Assembly (NCBI GenBank): GCA_040902105.1
Contig: JBBDXW010000018.1
Coordinates: 1-42,760 of the forward strand
Length of the DNA: 42,760 bases
Direction of reading: 5' to 3'
Source: IDS-8 sp040902105
Lineage (GTDB): Bacteria > Pseudomonadota > Gammaproteobacteria > Steroidobacterales > Woeseiaceae
The notes beneath the pieces are model-generated. The model saw only the letters and a list, made by a program, of their open reading frames with translations, was not told the origin of the DNA and ran no database searches. Shown here in pieces: positions 1 through 9,333 of this stretch. The stretch's first letter is position 1. Each line of letters opens with the position of its first letter. The position numbers and the translations under genes were made by a program.

Positions 1-797
1 CGTTTTTCCTCGGTACGATCGAGCATCACACCCACCATATCGGTGACCATGCCGTTTGCGTCCCTGTTTGCGGCGTCCGCCAGACAGGTTACCTCGCGCC
101 ACTTGCCGTCTTTGTGACGGACGCGGCACTCGAGTGCCAACTCTCTGCGGCGCCCGTCGATGAAATCCCGTTGGCATTCGATAGCTTGTTGCCGATCCTC
201 AGGATGAATCTGTTCGATAAACCACCCCGGGAGTTGCTCGAAGGGTGGCAATTCGTCCCGGTCCAAACCGAAGATTTCCGCGAAGCGATCGTTGCAATAA
301 CCGCTGGCGTCCGCCGGAATGCGATATTCAAACACGCCGGCTCCTGTCGCCTGCAATGCTACAGCCAGTCGACTTTGCTCCCTTAGCTTGGCCGCTTCCG
401 CCTCGCGCCGTTTGCACCTGCCCTCCGCTTCCTCGAGCTCCCGTTGTACCGCTGCATTCAGGCGTCCGAGCTGTCCCTTCAGGATGTAATCGCGGGCACC
501 CGCTTTCATGGCACGGACCGCCCGTTTTTCGCCCATCGCTCCGGAAACGTAAATGAAAGGGATATCCAGACCTTGCTGGCTGAAAAGGTCAAACGCCCGG
601 AGCCCGTCGAAATGCGGCATCGAGAAATCGCTGATAATGAGATCCCATGTTTCACTCGTCAGCGCCGACAGGAAATCGGGTTCAGTGTCGACGCGCCTGG
701 ACGTGACGAGATAGCCTCCCCGCCTTAACTCGAAGCACACGAGTTCCATGTCAACTTCGGAGTCTTCAACGAACAGGACGCGAAGCGGCTCTTTCAT
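1..797 (-). CDS. Response regulator with REC and PAS domains, C-terminus outside window
   Basis: Open frame read leftwards from ATG at 797 and still open at the window edge, about 265 residues visible. It starts MKEPLRVLFVEDSEVDMELV, a receiver domain with acidic pocket at residues 11-12, phospho-acceptor Asp57 (IISDFSMP) and Lys107 (DYILKG). A short helical, charged linker (about 120-145) leads to a PAS/PAC fold (about 146-265; ends ...GVMLDRTEEKR), the usual PAS-to-output boundary. The missing C-terminus is probably a kinase, GGDEF or similar output, but this cannot be seen. It is the last visible gene of a signalling operon, 47 bp after the single-domain receiver. Receiver and PAS calls are firm; the output is unknown. 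Confidence 0.85.
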   Translation of the reverse strand, partial: MKEPLRVLFVEDSEVDMELVCFELRRGGYLVTSRRVDTEPDFLSALTSETWDLIISDFSMPHFDGLRAFDLFSQQGLDIPFIYVSGAMGEKRAVRAMKAGARDYILKGQLGRLNAAVQRELEEAEGRCKRREAEAAKLREQSRLAVALQATGAGVFEYRIPADASGYCNDRFAEIFGLDRDELPPFEQLPGWFIEQIHPEDRQQAIECQRDFIDGRRRELALECRVRHKDGKWREVTCLADAANRDANGMVTDMVGVMLDRTEEK

Positions 798-844
798 GGC
801 CCGTCAATCTCCTTGCAATCGATTGCAAATCCGGTGGAGAGAGG

Positions 845-1288
845 TCATGACAACGGTACCCGGTTTATTGCGAGCCAATAGTACCCTGCCTGGCTGGCAA
901 CATTTGCCAGTGATTCGAAATCCAGTGGTTTGACGATGTAGCTGTTCGCTCCGAGACTGTAGGATTGAGAAATATCCTTCTCTTCTTTGGACGATGTCAT
1001 GATGACAATCGGAATGTGTCGCGTCTTTTCATCGCTCTTGATTATCTTGGTTACCTCGATACCGTCGACTTTCGGCATTTTAAGGTCAAGTAGAATAAGC
1101 CGTGGGCCGGCGCCGGACCTGCCCTCGAACGCCCCGCGACGGTACACGTAGTCCAGTGCTTGCTGCCCGTCCTTGACCCAAACTACGTTGTTCGCAAGGT
1201 TGTGTTCTTTCAACCCCCGCATCGCGAGTTCGGCGTCGAGGGGGCTGTCGTCGACGAGGAGAATCTCAACATGCTCGTACTCATTCAT
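845..1288 (-). CDS. Single-domain response regulator (Rcp1/CheY-like)
   Basis: 147-residue stand-alone receiver. The start is MNEYEHVEILLVDDSPLDAE: the ATG at 1288 overlaps the upstream kinase stop by 8 nt (ATGAATGA). A longer frame upstream lies inside the kinase gene and is not used. Visible motifs are acidic pair Asp13-Asp14, phospho-Asp68 (LILLDLKMP), Thr98 (IVIMTSS) and Lys120 (YIVKPLDF). There is no output domain. The N-terminal pattern and the insertion before the phospho-Asp strand resemble the Rcp1 group that pairs with phytochrome-like kinases. Translational overlap with the kinase strongly suggests it is that kinase's phosphorylation partner. The role downstream is inferred. Confidence 0.92.
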   Translation of the reverse strand: MNEYEHVEILLVDDSPLDAELAMRGLKEHNLANNVVWVKDGQQALDYVYRRGAFEGRSGAGPRLILLDLKMPKVDGIEVTKIIKSDEKTRHIPIVIMTSSKEEKDISQSYSLGANSYIVKPLDFESLANVASQAGYYWLAINRVPLS

Positions 1289-3176
1289 CCCGCATCTCCC
1301 TGGGCAAGCTGAAATGAAATGTGGCTCCGTCGCCTGGCTGGCTGTCTGCCCAGATCCGGCCGCCGTGCCGCGTAATAATTCGGTGAACCAGCGCAAGCCC
1401 GACTCCGGTCCCCGGGAATTCCGACTCATCGTGCAGGCGCTGAAAAACGCCAAAAAGTTTGTCACGGTAACGAGGATCGAATCCCGCACCATTGTCACGG
1501 ACGAAGTAAATGTTTTCGTTTTCCTCGACGATTGCACCGACCTCCACGCGAGGTCGTTCTTTCTGTGAAGAAAACTTGATCGCATTCGATAACAGATTCG
1601 ACCATACCTGCTCAAGCAGATTTCGGTCGGCTATCGCCGGCGGTAACCTGCCAACATGAAATTCGGGTTCGCCGTCCGCGGCATCGTGGTTCAGGCGCTG
1701 GAACGTATTCTGTACAAGTTCGCTCATGTTCAATTCGCTTGGTTCGATCGCCTTTCGTCCAAGCCTTGAAAATGTGAGCAAATCGTCAATGAGAATTCCC
1801 ATCCGCTCCGCCTGATTTCGAATGATCCCCAGTTTCCGTTGCGCCTCCTCATCCAGGTGCTCTTTATGGTCCTCCCAGAGGAGGTTGGAAAATCCGCTGA
1901 TCGCCCGGAGCGGTGCTCGAAGGTCGTGTGATACGGAATAGCTGAAGCTTTCCAGCTCTTTGTTGGCTGCTTCCAGCGCCGAGGTCCGGGCAGCCACACG
2001 ATCTTCGAGTTCGGCGTTGAGCATGCGCAGGTCGTCTTCATTTCTACGTTGGTCCTCGATGTCGGTGATCGTCCCTATCCATTCGACGACATCGCCGCCT
2101 TCGGAAAGTACGGGAACTGCTCTGAGGTTCACCAGGCGGTACGCCTTTGACGGTGCGTGCCACAGTTGTGCCTCGAGTTCGAAATTATCCCGTTCGTTCA
2201 ATGCACGGGACCACGTGAGCTCAAGGCGGTCTTGCGCCTCGGCGGCAAATGCCTTTCGCCAGCCCAGATCCAGATATTGCTCGCGGGCCTGCCCCGTGTA
2301 GATTGACCAGCCGACCTGTTCACCAAGGAAACGGCCGGCGTTACTCGCCGTCCAGACGACCTGGGTTATGGCGGCTATTAATGTCCGGTTACGGAGCTCG
2401 CCCGCGGCCAGCGCTTCCTCCGCGCGCTTGCGCTCCAGCACCTGGCGCTCAAGTTCCCGATTCGATTGCTCGAGGACTTCTGCCCGACGGCCGAGTTCAT
2501 TCAACATGTCGTTGAATGCATCGACCAGCAAGCCAATTTCATCGTCCGTCGACTTGGGCGCGCGCAACGTGTAATCCCGCTGCTCCATCACGTCGCGGGC
2601 GACAGAGGTCACCGCTACAATCGGATGCGTTATTGTTTGTTGCAGCCGTCCGGAAATCAGTGCCGCCCCGATCAGGCTCAACACCATAATCGCGCCGAGC
2701 ATTCCAATGTAATCGACGAGTCGACCTGAAAGATCGTAATTGGCCCGTAAACTTACGGTACCGACGATCTCATCGCCGGCAACGATGCGTTTGAACAAGA
2801 CGAGTTCATTTTCGATGACGTGATGGCCATCGACATCCGGCAACTTGGGAAACGAGACTTTCTGGCCGGTCGCGGAATAGCTGGCAAACAGCGATCCGTT
2901 GGCCGAATAGATTGCTGCACTGGTAATGTTGGTTTTTGCCTTGAGCAATGCCAGATAGTCGTGGGCGGCCTCCGGGTCCTCGAATTGCAACGCAGGGGCC
3001 GCAGCGAGACCGAGGACGTCCGCCTGGGCCGTGAGATCGTTTACCCACGTATGTCGAAAGTCCCTGAGTTCGTAGATGACCATTGCGGCGCCGCTTATCA
3101 ACAATGCCAACGCTGCCGTTACCAGAACGACAAACAGAAGTTTGCCGCGAACCGTGTTTCTATGAGCCGACCACAT
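1281..3176 (-). CDS. Membrane sensor histidine kinase (periplasmic sensor, HAMP, PAS, HisKA, HATPase)
   Basis: 631 residues. Order: TM1 about 13-36; periplasmic sensor about 37-153, resembling the CHASE8 type; TM2 about 155-176; HAMP about 177-230; coiled coil to about 260; PAS about 262-378; second coiled coil; HisKA with H-box SVSHDLRAPLRAI (His417); N-box WSNLLSNAIKFS (Asn531); G1 box DNGAGF (Asp561); G2 GTGVGLAL. All catalytic motifs are intact. The start ATG overlaps the YfiR stop (TGATG), and its own stop overlaps the next receiver, so the three genes are translationally coupled. YfiR-like proteins are periplasmic and could act on the sensor domain; that link is inference from gene order. 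Confidence 0.93.
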   Translation of the reverse strand: MWSAHRNTVRGKLLFVVLVTAALALLISGAAMVIYELRDFRHTWVNDLTAQADVLGLAAAPALQFEDPEAAHDYLALLKAKTNITSAAIYSANGSLFASYSATGQKVSFPKLPDVDGHHVIENELVLFKRIVAGDEIVGTVSLRANYDLSGRLVDYIGMLGAIMVLSLIGAALISGRLQQTITHPIVAVTSVARDVMEQRDYTLRAPKSTDDEIGLLVDAFNDMLNELGRRAEVLEQSNRELERQVLERKRAEEALAAGELRNRTLIAAITQVVWTASNAGRFLGEQVGWSIYTGQAREQYLDLGWRKAFAAEAQDRLELTWSRALNERDNFELEAQLWHAPSKAYRLVNLRAVPVLSEGGDVVEWIGTITDIEDQRRNEDDLRMLNAELEDRVAARTSALEAANKELESFSYSVSHDLRAPLRAISGFSNLLWEDHKEHLDEEAQRKLGIIRNQAERMGILIDDLLTFSRLGRKAIEPSELNMSELVQNTFQRLNHDAADGEPEFHVGRLPPAIADRNLLEQVWSNLLSNAIKFSSQKERPRVEVGAIVEENENIYFVRDNGAGFDPRYRDKLFGVFQRLHDESEFPGTGVGLALVHRIITRHGGRIWADSQPGDGATFHFSLPREMRDE

Positions 3177-3769
3177 CAGTGGCTCCTCGGCTTGACATCG
3201 GCTGCGACGGCCAGCAGCCGTGCGCTCAGGCGTAAGCGGCTCCTGTCGGCGGATTCGAGCGATACGTCAAAACGGATTCTCTGATTGACCGGTCGAAAAT
3301 TGATGACGCTGCCGAGTTCGAGTCCATCACCGACCTCGGTGACCACCAGGACCGAATGCTCCTGCGCCATCGTAGTCAGCCGCGCGAGCTCGTCGATTCC
3401 CGCCGCCGCAACAAACAGAATATGCACTCCATCGAGAGGTTCCTGCGGCCCGACGCGTCGCACGGCAATCGATCGCCCGTGGACCTTACGTCCGGCTGTC
3501 ATCACTTGCAATTCATCGGCAAGCGAGTCCGCGCTCACGACGCCAATGGTCAGGAAGGTGGCCGGATCCTCCATGACACCGTCGGGCCACTCGACGTAGT
3601 CCGCGAACTTGTACAAGTACGCGGCTTTGATACTCTGTTCGGATGCCGAATCGATCGGCTGACCTTCTACCCGGACGGCCCCGGATGCCGCAATCACCAG
3701 GCACGCCACAAAAGCAGTTGTCACGCGGGACCATGATTGTCTCGGGCCCGTGCCGGTGCAGCAGTTCAA
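3176..3769 (-). CDS. YfiR family (DUF4154) periplasmic protein
   Basis: 197 residues with an N-terminal hydrophobic export signal (TTAFVACLVIAASGA). It has family hallmarks: IKAAYLYKFADYVEWP after the signal, VHILFVAAAG in the middle and VINFRPVNQRIRFDVSL near the end. YfiR in Pseudomonas is a periplasmic repressor of the diguanylate cyclase YfiN/TpbB; here no YfiN lies nearby, and the coupled downstream gene is a sensor kinase. The frame starts with TTG at 3769; a GTG at 3724 is an alternative but leaves a signal with no positive n-region. The ribosome site is weak, so the exact start is uncertain. It likely senses a periplasmic state and acts on the kinase. Confidence 0.88.
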   Translation of the reverse strand: MNCCTGTGPRQSWSRVTTAFVACLVIAASGAVRVEGQPIDSASEQSIKAAYLYKFADYVEWPDGVMEDPATFLTIGVVSADSLADELQVMTAGRKVHGRSIAVRRVGPQEPLDGVHILFVAAAGIDELARLTTMAQEHSVLVVTEVGDGLELGSVINFRPVNQRIRFDVSLESADRSRLRLSARLLAVAADVKPRSH

Positions 3770-3868
3770 CGCTCAGTCCCGGTACTGCTGGCGAGTGGCA
3801 GGCAAGCCGGCATGGACCCTCACCCTCAACCTGAGGCCCGACAACCTGGCCAGGTCCTTGCCGATCAT

Positions 3869-5035
3869 TCAGCTCACCTGATTCCAGTTGCTTACCAGGC
3901 GTTCGAATTCCGCCGGAATTACAGCAGGGCTGATCAGATATCCCTGGGCGCGATCGCACTTGACAGATTCCAGATAGTCGAGCGCTGCGCGAGTCTCGAC
4001 ACCTTCGGCACAGACTTTCATGTTAAGTGCATGGGCCATGTCGACGATCGCCCGGACGATCGCCCTGGCCTCGTCATCGTCGGGCAGTCCGCGGACAAAC
4101 ATCCGGTCGATCTTCAATTCGTCGAACGGCAACTGGTAGAGCTGCTGCAGTGACGAGAAGCCCGTACCAAAGTCGTCGATCGACAGGCTTATGTCGTTGA
4201 CACACAGTCTCAAAAAGATGTCCATCGCCTTGGTGGCATCCGCCATGGCGGTTGATTCGGTCAACTCTATGGCCAGCATGTTGCCCGGAACGCCGTATTT
4301 TTGCAGCAGTGCCGTCATCCGCTCCGGGAACTTCAGGTTATCGACCAGACTGGCGGAAAGATTGACGGCCATTCGCAATGTCAGTTTCCTGGCCCTCCAT
4401 TCCGCAACCTGCTGTATTGAGGTTTCCAGAACATAGTCTGTCAGGCCGTCGATCAGACCGTATTCCTCTACATACGAAAGGAACCTGCCGGGCAGGAGCA
4501 GACCCTGGTCGGGATGCATCCAGCGTACAAGTGCTTCGGCGCCGTCAATAAGCCAGCCGTCGGCTGTCCACGAAACCTTCGGTTGATAATGTACGACTAA
4601 CTCTCGATTGCTGATCGCTGCCTGCAGCGTGTCGCGGCTGAATACGTTAGCGTGGGTCAGCGCATCGTTCAACTTCAGTTCGAGTTCGGCTCGCTTCAAT
4701 GGTTTGTGCAAAACGCCAGCCATCTTGAGGCCCTGTGATCGCCCCAGCTTCTCCGCTGTATTCAGTACACGCTGATCCATGCCGCTGATAACGATGACCT
4801 GTGCTTCGCTCTGACCGTCTTTAAGTTGCTGCAGAAGCTGCACGCCGTCGCAGTCCGGCATTTTGAGGTCGAGAATGAGCAGCGAAGGCTGAAATTCGGT
4901 CAATGTTTCCAGAAAACGCACTGAATCATTCAGAGACTGAACGACAAAGCCCAGCGGTTCTGCGACACGTTTTATGATCGAACATATCGCCGGCTCGTCG
5001 TCCACAACCAGGAGTCGATTCTGCAACACTTTCAT
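3869..5035 (-). CDS. Response regulator with EAL cyclic-di-GMP phosphodiesterase domain
   Basis: 388 residues. The N-terminal receiver has acidic Asp12-Asp13, phospho-Asp56 (LLILDLKMP) and Lys111 (VLHKPL). The C-terminal EAL domain (about 135-380) has Glu167-Ala-Leu, Asn in AVNLSASL, Glu in IELTES, the DDFGTG loop (Asp287-Asp288), ELKIDR, AEGVET and QGY, so the metal and catalytic residues needed to cleave c-di-GMP appear present. It is the first gene of the minus-strand signalling operon, 99 bp before yfiR-like. It probably lowers c-di-GMP on phosphorylation by the neighbouring kinase. Activity is inferred from motifs. Confidence 0.92.
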   Translation of the reverse strand: MKVLQNRLLVVDDEPAICSIIKRVAEPLGFVVQSLNDSVRFLETLTEFQPSLLILDLKMPDCDGVQLLQQLKDGQSEAQVIVISGMDQRVLNTAEKLGRSQGLKMAGVLHKPLKRAELELKLNDALTHANVFSRDTLQAAISNRELVVHYQPKVSWTADGWLIDGAEALVRWMHPDQGLLLPGRFLSYVEEYGLIDGLTDYVLETSIQQVAEWRARKLTLRMAVNLSASLVDNLKFPERMTALLQKYGVPGNMLAIELTESTAMADATKAMDIFLRLCVNDISLSIDDFGTGFSSLQQLYQLPFDELKIDRMFVRGLPDDDEARAIVRAIVDMAHALNMKVCAEGVETRAALDYLESVKCDRAQGYLISPAVIPAEFERLVSNWNQVS

Positions 5036-5509
5036 CAGTTGCTACCGGCAGAGCCAACCGCGAATTGCGAATCGATCACGGGGCGCCCACGCCCAGTCGT
5101 CCGATCGCGTCGACAATGGAGATCGACTGCCCGTCGTCTTTGCTCAACTTCGGCCACGGCGCACCTGCTCTTGATTGAAGGGCGATTATCGCCTGCGGGT
5201 AAGCCCTGAATCTGCGGAGCCGGTCACATTACATAATTGTTTGAAGCGCCATCATTTATTCCGGATGTTTGCCGCCCTGCACAAATGCGGTATCGCAAGC
5301 GGAGCGGTTCAATTGATGTGCTGTGCGAAAGCTTTCACCGAAATAGCAGAGTTCGACGACGACCGAAAAACGGTTCAGGCGTCGAGCCAACAGAATCGGA
5401 TAGGCATGCAAATGGTCGAAGTCCATTCGGGATCAAGGAAAGCGGCTTCTCGTCGCATCGGCACCCCGATCACAGGTCAGCTCCCGAACGCCGGCTGCGA
5501 GGAATCCTC
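5036..5509. other. Divergent intergenic region
   Basis: 474 bp between the start of the EAL response regulator and the GTG chosen for the TonB receptor. Open frames here lack coding character. I found no riboswitch consensus, clear operator or promoter that I can defend. It must hold the two divergent promoters. Confidence 0.5.
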
Positions 5510-7393
5510 GTGTTAAAGAGGTGGAGAATCGCCGTGTCCGTACTCGGCCTGGCGGCCACCGGCATCGCTGCAGGCCAGGGTCTCGACCTGGCGGACCTGA
5601 GCCTCGAGGAACTCGGAAATGTCGCAGTGACATCGGTCTCCGGACGTGCGGAGCCTCTGTCCGGAGCGGCGGCGTCGATATACGTGATCACCAACGACGA
5701 CATCCGGCGGTCCGGGGCGACCAGCCTGCCGGAGGTTTTGAGGCTCGCTCCGAATTTGCTCGTGGCGCGCGTCGACACCGCGCAGTACGCAATCAGCGCG
5801 CGGGGCTTCAACAGTGCCATTGCCAACAAGCTGCTCGTCCTGATCGATGGGCGCACGGTTTACACGCCCTTGTTCTCCGGCGTGTTCTGGGATATGCAGG
5901 ATGTGATGCTCGAGGACATCGAGCGCATCGAAGTGATCAGTGGGCCGGGTGCGACCCTCTGGGGGACGAACGCGGTCAACGGTGTGGTCAACATCATCAC
6001 CCGACGCGCGGAGGATTCCCAGAAAACGCTTGCGGTGATCATGGGAGGCAATCGCGAGACGGCTGCTGCGCTGCGCTACGGCGGCACCCTCGGGGAGCTG
6101 GGCCACTTCCGCGTTTATGCAAAGGCGGCGAACCTGCAGAACTCCGAACGAGCCGACGGAGTGGCCGTACGCGATGCCTGGGATCGCGCCCAGGCCGGCT
6201 TCAGGGCAGACCTGAATCTGGCCAGGGGCCGGTTTACTCTGCAAGGCGACGTCTACAGCGGTGAGTCCGAACATCGAGGCTTCGCGGGGACCCTCGACTT
6301 CGGCCGGCTGGAGGTCTCGGGGATGAACGTGCTGGCCCGCTGGACGCGGCGTTTCGCGAACGGTTCCGACGTTCGCGTGCAGACTTACGTCGACCATACC
6401 GAGCGCGATGACGTTGTGCTGTTCGGCCCGGAAGCCGACATCTTCGACGTCGAGATCCAGCACGCGATTCCGCTCGGCGCACACAAGCTGCTATGGGGCG
6501 GCGGATATCGCAAGGCGAGTGACGACGTGCGGGATGGCCTGTTGTTCGGCTTCAGGCCCATGCAAAGGGAACTCGACTGGGCCAACCTGTTCGTGCAAAC
6601 AGAGTTCGCGCTTGCCGACGGGGTCGACCTGACCCTTGGCATCAAGCTTGAAGAGAACGATTACACCGGCACCGAGACGCTGCCGAGTCTGCGACTCGCG
6701 TGGCGTGCGTCGCCGACACAGTTCGTGTGGACAGGCTTGTCGCGCGCCGTGCGCGCGCCGTCACGCCTCGATCGGGACTTCCTGCTTCCGCCGCCCAGCG
6801 GTTTTCTGATCCTCGGCGGCCCGAATTTCGTATCCGAAGTGGCTGACGTCGTGGAACTCGGTTATCGCGCGCAGTTCGGGGGCAAAGTTGCACTCTCGGC
6901 CACGGCGTTCCACTACCGATGGGACAAGCTGCGCAGCGGCCAGCCGCCGCCCGCGCTTATCCAGAACATGATCTACGGCGACCTGTACGGCATCGAGAGC
7001 TGGGCGACCTGGCAGGCCGCGGACCGCTGGCGCCTGAGCGCCGGCTTGACGGCGTTGCGCCAGGACCTCGCGCTCAAGCCGGGCAGCACCGACCCGGTTG
7101 GACCGAGCGCGCTCGGCAACGACCCGGAGCATCAATGGATGCTGCGCTCGTCGCACAATATCGCAGAGCGGCACGAGATCGACATCATGCTGCGGCGGGT
7201 GGATGCGCTGCCGGAGCCGCCGGTGCCGGCGTATCTGGCCGTCGACCTCAACTATTCATGGCACATTTCGCGCGTGGTGCTGTCGCTCGCCGTACAGAAC
7301 GTATTCGATTCTGCACACTCTGAGTCCGGACGTGCAACAAACCGAAGCGAATACCCCCGCGGGGCGTACCTGAAACTGCAGTGGTCGCAATAA
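5510..7393 (+). CDS. TonB-dependent outer-membrane receptor
   Basis: About 627 residues. The frame is open further upstream, but the signal peptide (MLKRWRIAVSVLGLAATGIA) begins at GTG 5510, with GAGGA 7 nt before it, so that start is chosen. After the signal comes DLADLSLEELGNVAVTSVS, typical of receptors annotated as cobalamin-receptor-like. The plug domain (about 40-165) contains YVITNDDIRRSGA, ISARGFN, NKLLVLIDGRTVY and IERIEVISGPG...NAVNGVVNIIT. The beta-barrel follows to the C-terminal LKLQWSQ. The ligand cannot be told. It is divergent from the YfiR / kinase / receiver operon, an arrangement that suggests the receptor's cargo or its status is what that pathway monitors. Confidence 0.92.
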   Translation: MLKRWRIAVSVLGLAATGIAAGQGLDLADLSLEELGNVAVTSVSGRAEPLSGAAASIYVITNDDIRRSGATSLPEVLRLAPNLLVARVDTAQYAISARGFNSAIANKLLVLIDGRTVYTPLFSGVFWDMQDVMLEDIERIEVISGPGATLWGTNAVNGVVNIITRRAEDSQKTLAVIMGGNRETAAALRYGGTLGELGHFRVYAKAANLQNSERADGVAVRDAWDRAQAGFRADLNLARGRFTLQGDVYSGESEHRGFAGTLDFGRLEVSGMNVLARWTRRFANGSDVRVQTYVDHTERDDVVLFGPEADIFDVEIQHAIPLGAHKLLWGGGYRKASDDVRDGLLFGFRPMQRELDWANLFVQTEFALADGVDLTLGIKLEENDYTGTETLPSLRLAWRASPTQFVWTGLSRAVRAPSRLDRDFLLPPPSGFLILGGPNFVSEVADVVELGYRAQFGGKVALSATAFHYRWDKLRSGQPPPALIQNMIYGDLYGIESWATWQAADRWRLSAGLTALRQDLALKPGSTDPVGPSALGNDPEHQWMLRSSHNIAERHEIDIMLRRVDALPEPPVPAYLAVDLNYSWHISRVVLSLAVQNVFDSAHSESGRATNRSEYPRGAYLKLQWSQ

Positions 7394-7502
7394 TCCGCGC
7401 AGGTCCAGCCTCTGGAACGCAGGCCTTGCGTCCCTGCGCCGAGGTCAGGAAATGGATCGAGGCCGGTGGCGGGAAAGCACCATAATGCATTACTATTAAG
7501 CA

Positions 7503-7937
7503 ATGAGTCATCGACGTCCATCATCGCTGCGAGCGCTGTTGTTCCTGCTATTGGCTGCTGGCCCGTTGCAGGCGCAAACGGTGTTTGCGTGCGCTATGAT
7601 GGATGCGGTGATGCACGATGCGTGTTGTTGCGATGAACACAGCGCCATTGAAGCCTGTGTGGAATCGAACTGCGACACAACGCTCGAAGCGAGCGGGCAG
7701 CCGTGTTGCGAACGGTCGGTCGAAGTCACCGTCGATCAGGATTCAAGGCAGGCTGCGCCGGTCGGTAAACTGGCGGACGTGCGGTCCGATGCGGACCCCC
7801 CTCATGCACTGGTTTCCTCGCTCGATGCACTGATCCCGCCACAGCCGGCTCTAACGCCTGGCGTCAGTAAACTCTCTCCCGCCGCCGCTTCGTCCGGTTC
7901 CGCCATCTGGCTCACCACGCAGCGCCTGCGAATTTAA
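7503..7937 (+). CDS. Small exported Cys-rich protein, putative metal-sensing leader of the Cus operon
   Basis: 144 residues, no named family recognised. Signal peptide at residues 1-24 (SSLRALLFLLLAAGPLQAQ). The next part is metal-ligand rich: FACAMMDAVMHDACCCDEH, then CVESNC and PCC. The middle is Pro/Ala/Asp-rich without a fold I can name. The C-terminus ends SAIWLTTQRLRI. It precedes cusC by 94 bp on the same strand. CopL, CruR (DUF2946) and CutF are known small Cys-motif proteins ahead of copper operons; some act in cis through translation. This one resembles them in size, export signal, Cys cluster and location, not by proven homology. It could also be a plain periplasmic copper binder. 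Confidence 0.75.
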   Translation: MSHRRPSSLRALLFLLLAAGPLQAQTVFACAMMDAVMHDACCCDEHSAIEACVESNCDTTLEASGQPCCERSVEVTVDQDSRQAAPVGKLADVRSDADPPHALVSSLDALIPPQPALTPGVSKLSPAAASSGSAIWLTTQRLRI

Positions 7938-7960
7938 GCCCCTGCCTTTCTGAATCTCAG

Positions 7961-7981
7961 CTTCCGGCGCCTCGCCGCAAG
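7961..7981 (+). promoter_or_regulatory. Hairpin between leader protein and cusC
   Basis: CTT-C-CGGCG / CCT / CGCCG-C-AAG: an eight-pair stem with one C-C mismatch and a 3-nt loop, between the leader stop and the TTG start of cusC. It has no U-tract, so it is not a standard terminator. A role in coupling leader translation to cusC is inference. Confidence 0.4.
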
Positions 7982-8031
7982 TTGAGCGCGTCGCATTTCT
8001 TGATTTGTGACCAACTGAAAGGAGATGGGCA

Positions 8032-9333
8032 TTGCGTACCATATCTTCACCATTCGCGGCCCTTTGCGCGCTGCTGGCGCTGGCCGCGGGCGCCGTCCAG
8101 TCTGCGCCGACGTCACAAACGCCTGAGGCACCCGGGAAGCCGTTAACCGCCGAAAACCTGGCATTGTGGGTCCTTGAGGCCAACCCCGGAGTTGCTGCAG
8201 TAGAGGCGGCGGCCGAGGCGGCCGCATACCGTATCGAGCCGGCCGGTTCGCTCGACGACCCGATGCTGAGCTACGCTGTCGCGCCTCTGACCGCCGGCGC
8301 GAATCGCAGCCTGAACCAGAAAATCGATGTCAGCCAAACGATTCCCTGGCCGGGGACGCTGGCGGCACGGGAGTCGGCAGCCCGACTTGAAGCGACAGCG
8401 GCAAGGCGTGATGTCGATTCACTGCGACTTCGCGTCATCGCCCGGGCGAAGTCGGCCTATGCCGAATGGCGCTTCGTCGCTGAGGCACTCGATATTCACC
8501 ACGCCACCCAGGCACTGCTCGATGAATTGACCGTCACCGCTCAAACGCGTTACGCGGCAGGCCGTGCGCTGAAGCAGGATGTGCTGCAAGCGGAGGTCGA
8601 ACGGGCCGATCTCGACAACCATCTGCTGCGTCTGCTCCGCCAGCAAATCACCGTACAGGCGCGGATCAACGCACTGCTCAACCGCGCACCCGATGAACCG
8701 CTGCCCGCGGCAGCGCCGATTGCGCTGCAGTCGGCGCCACCCACACTCGAAATGCTGCAGGCGCGGGCGTTGGCCCGTCACCCGGAACTCTCGCGTCTGG
8801 ATGCCGAGATTTCCGCCGGCGAAAGCCGCGTTACGTTGGCCGAGAAAGCTTTCTTTCCGAGTTTTCAGGTCGGCGTGGGCTACGACAGCCTCTGGGACGA
8901 AACGGATAAACGGCCGGTATTCGGCGTATCGATCAACGTGCCGCTCGATCGCAGCAAGCGGAGGTCGGAGCTCGATCGGGCCCGCGCCGAAACGCGCCGC
9001 ACGAAGTTTTCACTGTCGGAGCGTCGTGCCGGGCTGCTGGCGGCACTCGCGACGGCGCGCGCGGAAGTTGTCGAAGCGCAATCCTCCGTGGCCTTCTACG
9101 AGGACAAACTGGTTCCACTTGCCGACGAATACCTCGAAGCGGCTATTGCCGACTATCAAAGCGGCGCCGGCGCCTTCCTGAACGTCGTCACTGCCGAGCA
9201 ACGCAAGCTCGACACCGGTCTTGAATTGGCGCGCGTTCGTGCCGATTACGTGAGACGCCTGGCCGAACTCGAGCTTTGGGCCGGAGGCTCGCTCGCCGCG
9301 AATTCGCCGACGCCGACAGGAGCAAAACAATGA
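8032..9333 (+). CDS. cusC: CusC-like TolC family outer-membrane efflux channel
   Basis: 433 residues beginning at TTG 8032, chosen because AAAGGAG lies 7 nt upstream; the ATG at 8025 is out of frame. Signal peptide (FAALCALLALAAGAVQS). Outer-membrane efflux protein repeats follow: ALWVLEANPGVAAVEA and SYAVAPL in the first half, ALARHPELSRLDAEI and FPSFQVGVGYD in the second, and long alpha-helical barrel segments. YAAGRALKQDVLQAEVE is typical of the heavy-metal group. It forms the outer-membrane duct of a tripartite RND pump. The stop overlaps the adaptor's ATG (ATGA), so the genes are coupled. The Cus assignment comes from the pump gene. Confidence 0.9.
   Translation: MRTISSPFAALCALLALAAGAVQSAPTSQTPEAPGKPLTAENLALWVLEANPGVAAVEAAAEAAAYRIEPAGSLDDPMLSYAVAPLTAGANRSLNQKIDVSQTIPWPGTLAARESAARLEATAARRDVDSLRLRVIARAKSAYAEWRFVAEALDIHHATQALLDELTVTAQTRYAAGRALKQDVLQAEVERADLDNHLLRLLRQQITVQARINALLNRAPDEPLPAAAPIALQSAPPTLEMLQARALARHPELSRLDAEISAGESRVTLAEKAFFPSFQVGVGYDSLWDETDKRPVFGVSINVPLDRSKRRSELDRARAETRRTKFSLSERRAGLLAALATARAEVVEAQSSVAFYEDKLVPLADEYLEAAIADYQSGAGAFLNVVTAEQRKLDTGLELARVRADYVRRLAELELWAGGSLAANSPTPTGAKQ

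Noticed and set aside
5036..5509. Cobalamin riboswitch before the TonB receptor
   Set aside because: The conserved B12-box was not found, and the receptor's ligand is unknown.
7414..7434. Imperfect hairpin GGAACGCA/TGCGTCCC after the TonB receptor
   Set aside because: One internal mismatch and no T-run; too weak to call a terminator.
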